Shown here: positions 6,338 through 10,936 of the stretch, in pieces | How positions within the stretch are numbered: the first letter of the stretch is position 1 | Layout of the letters: every line of letters begins with the position of its first letter | NCBI GenBank assembly: GCA_934754975.1 | Contig: CAKVKI010000072.1 | Location: 1 to 10,936 of the forward strand | Direction of reading: 5' to 3' | Source of the DNA: an uncultured Alistipes sp. | GTDB lineage: Bacteria > Bacteroidota > Bacteroidia > Bacteroidales > Rikenellaceae | DNA length: 10,936 bases | Position numbers and translations under genes: made by a program | The notes under the pieces: model-generated | The model's input: only the letters and a program-made list of their open reading frames with translations | Told to the model about the DNA's origin: nothing | Database searches by the model: none

Positions 6338-8352
6338 ATGAAAAATGCGTTATGGGCAGTTGCTATTGCCGTAACCTGTTGTTCGGCAACAGGTTGTTCC
6401 GAGAATGAAGAGGGGGGGGGAAATTCGTCGCGGTAACCGGCGTCGCACTCGACAAGACAGCCGTCACGCTTGCGCCGACCACAACCCAGCCGCTCAGCGC
6501 CACAGTTGCGCCGGACAATGCCACGGACAAAAACATCACATGGAAATCGAGCGACGACCGGATTGCGACGGTCGATGCGGACGGCGTCGTAACGGCCGTA
6601 GCCGAAGGTACGGCGACAGTCACGGCCCGGGCCGGAGAGGCGGCCGCCGAATGCCGGGTCACGGTCAGCACGGAACTTCCCGTAGTGACGCTGGCGGCCG
6701 AATCGCTGGCGGCCTATCCCCCAGCGGCGGCGGAATCCGTCACCGAACTGACCGTCACCGGGACATTGGACGACGCGGCATGGCAGGAATTGCTGAAATT
6801 CGCCAACGTCCAGAAAATCACCGTCCAGGACAGCGGACAGGGAGGCGAAATTCCCGACAATGCCTTCTATGACCCCGAAAGCAAAACCGGACTGCTGCCC
6901 GCCTTACGGGAGTTCTCGGCGCCCGGCGCCACGGAAGTAGGCGCTTCCGCCTTCCGGAAATGCACGGCGCTCACGGCGGTCGACCTGCCCGCGGCGGCCC
7001 ATATCAGCAGACGCGCATTCGACAACTGCAGCTCCATCACCGCACTGAGCCTTCCTTCGGTCGAATCCACCGATCCCTACGCCTTCTCGAACTGTCCGGG
7101 ACTCGTAAAAGCGGACTTCCCGAAACTCATCCGGACCGACAGTTCCGCATTCTTCAGCTGCACGGCCCTGGCCGAAGTTTCGATGCCCCGGCTGAAAACA
7201 ATGGGATACGCCACCTTCTACCACTGTACGTCGCTGCCCTCGGTCTCGCTGCCCGAACTCGAAACCGAGAACGGATTCGGATTCGCAATCTGCAACGTGC
7301 TGACCTCCGCGGACCTGCCCAAACTCTCGCAGGTCGGAGCTTCCTCATTCACCGACTGTCCGCTCCTCGCCGAGCTGAACGCCCCCAAGCTCACGGAGAT
7401 CCCTCAGTATATGTTCAACAACTGCACCAGCCTCAAAACCAACCCCATACCCAACGCAAAGAACGTCGGCGACAAAGCCTTCTACAACTGCACATCGCTG
7501 GAAACGGCCCTGCTGCCCAAGGCCGACACCATCGGGATCAACGCATTCGACAAGTGCGCCGCCCTGAAAACCGTGGACCTCTCGTCGGTCAAATACCTCA
7601 AGGAAGAGGCGTTTTACAACTGCGCATCGCTCCGGTCGGTCGAAATGCCGCTGGCGGACAGCCTCGCTCCCAGCGTCTTTTACGGCTGCAAATCGCTCCG
7701 AACGGTCGAAATGCCCAAACTCACCGTCCTGCGCAACGGCGTCTTCGTCAAATGCACGTCGCTGAGCGAACTGGTGATGCCGAACGTCGAAACCATCGGC
7801 GCCATGGTGTTCCAGGAGTGCGCGATCGAGGAGTTCACCGCCCCTAAACTGACGTCGATCGACACCCGCTGTTTCGACAAATGCACGGCGCTGAAAAAAG
7901 TCGAAATGCCGCTGGTCACGGAGATCAAAACCTATATGTTCTACATGTGTTCCGCCCTCGAATCCGCAGACCTGCCTCTGGCCGCGTCCGTCGGCAATTA
8001 CGCCTTCAACGGCTGCACCTCCCTGAAAAACGCAAATCTCCCGAAAGTCACCAAAACCGGCAACAAGACATTCGCTTCGTGTACCTCCCTGACCGAGCTT
8101 TCGATGCCTTCGCTGGTTGCGGTGGGCTGGAAGACCTTTTCCGGCTGTACGGGACTCAGGACCCTCAAACTCGGGGCCGCGGAGGATATCGCCTTCATCG
8201 ACACGCCCGAAACGGTATTCGAGAAAGTGGATACTTCGCTCTGCGATCTCTACCTCAACCGCGACGGCTCCGCAATCGGCCAAGTCACCGGCGGAAACGT
8301 CTGGAAGGGTTACACCTGGAAATCGGTGACCGGGTTCGCTCCCGGCGAGTAA
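6338..8352 (+). CDS. BspA-type leucine-rich-repeat surface lipoprotein, frameshifted at a G9 tract
   Basis: As sequenced, the ATG at 6338 gives only a 32-residue peptide: signal sequence MKNALWAVAIAVTCCSATGC with C20 as the lipidation site, then SENEEGGGNSSR and a stop at 6434. One extra G (or two fewer) in the G tract at 6412-6420, or a -1 ribosomal slip there, joins it to the long frame and yields about 671 residues. Domains in the restored protein are an acidic SENEE stretch after C20 that resembles a Bacteroidota surface-export signal, and one Big_2 Ig-like domain (about 33-113, VTGVALDKTAVTLAP to ATVTARAGEAAAECRVTV). A cap region (about 114-204) is followed by 19 leucine-rich repeats (205-621) and a C-terminal cap ending VTGFAPGE. 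Such proteins are usually outer-surface adhesins or interaction scaffolds. The long frame has no ATG near its start, and internal starts (such as GTG at 6685) would lack the export signal. It is therefore either a phase-off allele, a programmed frameshift, a broken gene or a sequencing error. Confidence 0.85.
6412..6420 (+). repeat. G9 homopolymer at the frameshift point
   Basis: Nine consecutive G residues lie five codons after the lipobox cysteine codon, between GAAGA and AAATTC. Upstream is the signal-peptide frame and downstream the Ig/leucine-rich-repeat frame; the two are offset by one base. Simple G tracts of this length are classic slipped-strand mispairing sites and also common sites of sequencing error. 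Confidence 0.95.
6949..8199 (+). repeat. 19 tandem 66-bp units encoding 22-residue leucine-rich repeats
   Basis: Each unit encodes a variant of (A/V/T)Fxx-C-(T/S)(S/A)L-xx-(V/A)xxP-xxxx(I/V)Gxx, the LRR_5/BspA (Treponema-type) repeat. Unit starts fall exactly every 66 bp from 6949 to 7807. Unit 14 (VFQECAIEEFTAPKL, from 7807) is one codon short, and the 66-bp register resumes at 7870 through the last unit at 8134. All 19 units keep Phe at position 2 and Cys at position 5. DNA identity between units is modest, so recent expansion is unlikely. Confidence 0.92.
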
Positions 8353-8371
8353 ACCGCCCCGGCGGATAAAG

Positions 8372-8410
8372 CGGCGGCAGCAAGAAAAACCTGCCGCTGC
8401 CGCCGTTTTT
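8372..8410 (+). terminator. Rho-independent terminator of the lipoprotein gene
   Basis: A perfect 10-bp stem CGGCGGCAGC / GCTGCCGCCG (8372-8381 with 8396-8405), a 14-nt loop and TTTTT follow 19 nt after the stop codon. Confidence 0.85.
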
Positions 8411-8475
8411 CCGCACGCCGCAAATACGCTGCGGTCCCCGTCTGGTCATCCGTTTGTTCCCTCCCCTGAAAACAG

Positions 8476-8505
8476 ACCGGGCCGTACGACGTCGTACGGC
8501 CCGGT
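8476..8505 (-). terminator. 30-bp perfect palindrome, terminator of the ABC operon, possibly bidirectional
   Basis: ACCGGGCCGTACGAC is followed without a gap by its exact reverse complement, centred between 8490 and 8491. It would form a stem of about 13 bp with a tetraloop. The minus-strand side continues CTGTTTTCAG and the plus-strand side ATTTTCACG, so both have only short T tracts. It sits 23 nt after the permease stop codon, between convergent genes. Because the plus-strand gene already has its own terminator, I assign this one mainly to the minus-strand operon. Confidence 0.75.
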
Positions 8506-8528
8506 ATTTTCACGAATCGCGGTACGGA

Positions 8529-9848
8529 CTAGTACTTGTACCGAACCCACTTGTAAAGCTCCTTAAACGTCGGCTTTTTACCGTACATGAAGATTCCCAC
8601 GCGGTAGATCTTGGCCGCCAGCCACACCATCGCGGTAAACGAGGCGTAAAGGATCGCCAGCGAAAGGATCACCTCCCAGAGGGGAATGCCGTACGGAATA
8701 CGCGCCATCATCACCACGGGCGACGTGAAGGGGATCATCGAGAACCAGAAGGCCATCTGCGAATTGGGGTCGTTGATGACGGTTATCATCACCAGCAGGG
8801 CGAGGATGATCGGAATGGTGATCGGCGTCTGCAGCTGCTGGGCGTCCTGAATGCTGTCCACGGCCGAACCCACGGCGGCGAACATCGCCGAGTAGAAGAG
8901 GTATCCGCCGAAGACGAACAGCAGCAGGTAGGCGAAGATACGGAGGATGTAGCCGAAGTCGGTCACGGCGGCCATCACCTGCAGCATCTCCGGATTCATG
9001 TTTATCGACGCCGCGGCATCGGGAACCCCGTGCTGCATGGCCTGCACCCCGGCCAGCACGTCGGCCGGCATCATGTGTACCGCCACGGCCGCGCCGACGG
9101 CGCAGAGTACGCCCCAGATCAGCACCTGCACCACGGCCACCGAAGCCACGCCGAGTATCTTGCCCAGCATCAGGTCGAAAGGCCGCACCGACGAAACCAT
9201 CACTTCCAGCACGCGGCTGTTCTTCTCCTCGATAACCGACTGCATGACCATCGAACCGTAAATGAGCAGGAACATGTAGAGGATCATACCCAGCACGAAC
9301 CCGACGCCGGTGGCGATCACCGACGACTTGGCCTGCGCCTCTTCCTCCTGCGACTCGTCGTTGCGGAAGGTCTGCATGCCGACCTTGGTCTTCACCTCCT
9401 GCAGTATCTGCGAAAGGTTTTCGATGTTGTACGACTTGAGTTTTTCGGTCTCGATGATATCCTCGATCTGCCCCGTGATATTGCTCTCGACCGCCAGCGA
9501 CGACGACGAATTGACGTAAAGCTTCACGTTATTGGGGTTGGTGAGGATGTCCGAGCCGATGTAGAGTACGCCGAATTTGTCGGTCAGCTCCTTGCGGGCC
9601 GCATCGGTCGAGAGGTCCGTGGTCTGGAACACCAGCTCTTCGCCGCTTTGCAGCTGCGGGGCGATCAGCCCGCTATCGTCGATGACGGCGATCTGCTTCT
9701 CGTCGCCGCGCGAGTATTTCATAATAAGCATCGGGGCGAACATCAGGCCCACCATCAGCAGCGGCATGAGCAGCGTGGTGATGACGAAGGATTTTTTGCG
9801 GACGCGTTCGTTGAATTCGCGCCCTATGATAATACCAACTTTTGACAT
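8529..9848 (-). CDS. ABC-2 type (NatB-like) permease of a two-gene exporter
   Basis: This 439-residue inner-membrane protein is the transmembrane partner of the upstream ATPase. It has one membrane segment near the N-terminus (about 22-43), a large extracytoplasmic domain (about 44-177) with an acidic QEEEAQ stretch near its end, and then about five more segments (roughly 178-203, 231-257, 301-326, 343-359, 390-413). The sequence SVIEEKNSRVLEVMVSSVRPFDLMLGK (204-230) after the second segment is characteristic of the ABC2_membrane_3/NatB group. Family members are linked to Na+ or drug export, but the substrate cannot be read here. The ATG at 9848 lies 12 nt after the ATPase stop codon, so the two genes form one transcript. 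The protein ends with a basic, aromatic tail (WVRYKY). No key segment is missing. Confidence 0.92.
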   Translation of the reverse strand: MSKVGIIIGREFNERVRKKSFVITTLLMPLLMVGLMFAPMLIMKYSRGDEKQIAVIDDSGLIAPQLQSGEELVFQTTDLSTDAARKELTDKFGVLYIGSDILTNPNNVKLYVNSSSSLAVESNITGQIEDIIETEKLKSYNIENLSQILQEVKTKVGMQTFRNDESQEEEAQAKSSVIATGVGFVLGMILYMFLLIYGSMVMQSVIEEKNSRVLEVMVSSVRPFDLMLGKILGVASVAVVQVLIWGVLCAVGAAVAVHMMPADVLAGVQAMQHGVPDAAASINMNPEMLQVMAAVTDFGYILRIFAYLLLFVFGGYLFYSAMFAAVGSAVDSIQDAQQLQTPITIPIILALLVMITVINDPNSQMAFWFSMIPFTSPVVMMARIPYGIPLWEVILSLAILYASFTAMVWLAAKIYRVGIFMYGKKPTFKELYKWVRYKY

Positions 9849-9860
9849 GATCGTATCGTT

Positions 9861-10781
9861 TTAAAGGTTTCCGTTCACGGCGCGGATGAAAATATCGTTC
9901 ATCGAGGGAATGATCTCCTGGAACGAGCGCAGTTCGACGGCGTCGTTCACGGCGGCGATCACTCCGCGCACCTCCTCGTCGCGTTCGACGTGCAGTTTGA
10001 GCGAAGCGTAGACCGCCTGCGCCTGCGAGCCTTCCAGAATCTCGCAACGGCCGTCGACGGCATTGCGCAGCGCCTGTTCGTCACCGCGGTAGAACACTTC
10101 GAAGATGTTGCTTCCGTGGCGGCGGCGAATGTCGTCCACACGGCCCGAGAGAATGTTGCGCGACTTGTTTATCAGCGTGATATGGTCGCAGATCTCCTCG
10201 ACGGACGACATGTTGTGCGTCGAGAAGATGATCGTCGCCCCCTTGTCGCGCAGCGCCAGGATCTCGTCCTTCAGCAGGTTGGCGTTGATCGGGTCAAAGC
10301 CCGAGAAAGGCTCGTCGAAGATCAGCAGTTCGGGTTCGTGCAGCACCGTGACGATGAACTGCACCTTCTGGGCCATGCCCTTCGACAACTCTTCGATCTT
10401 CTTGTCCCACCAGTCCTGAATACCGAATTTCACGAACCACTGCTTGAGCCGCACGACGGCTTCGCGGCGCGAAAGTCCTTTCAGCCGGGCGAAGAAGACG
10501 GCCTGTTCGCCGACTTTCATCTTCTTGTAGAGACCGCGCTCCTCGGGCAGGTAGCCGATGCGGTAAACATCCTCGGGCGAAATTTCGCGGTCACCGAGTA
10601 TAACGCGGCCGCTGTCGGGCGCGGTAATGCGGTTGATGATGCGGATCAGGGTAGTCTTCCCGGCGCCGTTGGGACCGAGCAGGCCGTATACCGATCCCCG
10701 GGGGATGGCAAGCGATACGTCGTCGAGGGCCTTGTGCCCGGCGTACTGCTTGGTGACATGTTCTACTGTTAGTAAATCCAT
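9861..10781 (-). CDS. ABC transporter ATP-binding protein (NatA-like)
   Basis: This 306-residue cytoplasmic ATPase drives the exporter encoded just downstream. Walker A GPNGAGKTT is at 36-44, the region where the Q-loop glutamine normally lies reads GYLPEERGLY (77-85, Glu in place of Gln, as often in NatA-like proteins), the signature is LSKGMAQK (132-139), Walker B is LLIFDEP (152-158) with catalytic E157, the D-loop region is SGFDP (160-164), and the switch histidine is H188 in STHNM. The C-terminal extension (about 225-306), ending PSMNDIFIRAV, matches the DUF4162-type tail of this subgroup. The start at 10781 precedes the usual LLTVEHVTKQY beginning, and a strong promoter lies about 37 nt upstream, so it is the first gene of the operon. 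Substrate is unknown; lipid, drug or ion export are all possible. Confidence 0.95.
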   Translation of the reverse strand: MDLLTVEHVTKQYAGHKALDDVSLAIPRGSVYGLLGPNGAGKTTLIRIINRITAPDSGRVILGDREISPEDVYRIGYLPEERGLYKKMKVGEQAVFFARLKGLSRREAVVRLKQWFVKFGIQDWWDKKIEELSKGMAQKVQFIVTVLHEPELLIFDEPFSGFDPINANLLKDEILALRDKGATIIFSTHNMSSVEEICDHITLINKSRNILSGRVDDIRRRHGSNIFEVFYRGDEQALRNAVDGRCEILEGSQAQAVYASLKLHVERDEEVRGVIAAVNDAVELRSFQEIIPSMNDIFIRAVNGNL

Positions 10782-10817
10782 AGTCGCTGCGAGTTATTTT
10801 TGGGGTTTGTTCGGCGA

Positions 10818-10848
10818 CAAATATAACAACAATTTTTTGAATATCAAA
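10818..10848 (-). promoter_or_regulatory. Bacteroidota sigma-ABfr-type promoter of the ABC operon
   Basis: On the minus strand TTTG (10848-10845), 19 nt, then TATATTTG (10825-10818) match the Bacteroidota consensus TTTG / TAnnTTTG exactly, in an AT-rich stretch. Transcription would start near 10813, giving a leader of about 32 nt before the ATG at 10781. Confidence 0.82.
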
Positions 10849-10871
10849 AAATATTTATCGTTTTTCGATAA
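10840..10871. promoter_or_regulatory. Short inverted repeats overlapping the ABC promoter
   Basis: AATAT-caaaaa-ATATT (10840-10855) overlaps the -33 element, and TTATCG-ttttt-CGATAA (10855-10871) lies just upstream of it. Either could be an operator for a repressor or activator. In such AT-rich sequence, chance dyads are common. Confidence 0.3.
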
Positions 10872-10936
10872 TTCCCATCCGTCGCATATCCGTCCGTCAA
10901 AGGGCAGCGGACCGGAGAGAGCAGGCCGGACAGCAG

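Noticed and set aside
6685..8352. GTG at 6685 as an independent start of the leucine-rich-repeat protein
   Set aside because: It would begin after the Ig-like domain, without a signal peptide or ribosome binding site. The same frame clearly continues upstream through that domain to the G tract.

Overview
The window looks like chromosome of a GC-rich member of the Bacteroidota, most plausibly Alistipes or a relative in the Rikenellaceae. The genus is an inference. It rests on the protein families present (BspA-type leucine-rich-repeat lipoprotein, NatA/NatB-like exporter, hybrid histidine kinase with an NtrC-type regulator), the absence of Shine-Dalgarno sequences before the start codons, and one exact Bacteroidota promoter (TTTG-N19-TAnnTTTG) before the ABC operon. 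No tRNA, rRNA, CRISPR array, transposase or integrase is visible.

Layout. Positions 1-1281 (+) hold the 3' part of kbl (glycine C-acetyltransferase) followed 12 nt later by an Lrp/AsnC-family regulator, closed by a strong terminator at 1313-1343. Positions 1344-1676 contain no convincing gene, only degenerate direct repeats of about 41-52 bp. Positions 1677-2235 hold a small exported Ser/Glu/Ala-rich protein (-) with its own terminator, a sigma-54-like promoter and, farther upstream, two tandem dyads TGTGG-N7-CCACA. Positions 2236-6158 (-) are a two-gene signalling operon: a hybrid histidine kinase (sensor, HisKA, HATPase, receiver, Hpt) and an NtrC-type sigma-54 activator, 2 nt apart. The kinase leader can fold into mutually exclusive hairpins ending in a terminator-like stem. 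Positions 6338-8352 (+) encode a surface lipoprotein with one bacterial Ig-like domain and 19 tandem 22-residue leucine-rich repeats, interrupted by a frameshift at a G9 tract just after the lipobox cysteine. Positions 8529-10781 (-) are a two-gene ABC exporter with a clear promoter and a 30-bp palindromic terminator.

How the genes may work together. The best candidate for an undescribed system is 1754-6158. The kinase has all the parts for a His-Asp-His-Asp phosphorelay to the sigma-54 activator. Immediately beyond the activator gene lie paired dyads, then a sigma-54-like promoter about 110-130 bp downstream of them, then the small exported protein. This is the arrangement expected for an enhancer, promoter and target, so the small protein may be the local output of the pathway. 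The second notable point is the G9 tract in the lipoprotein gene, which could switch the surface protein on and off, could be a programmed frameshift, or could be a sequencing error.
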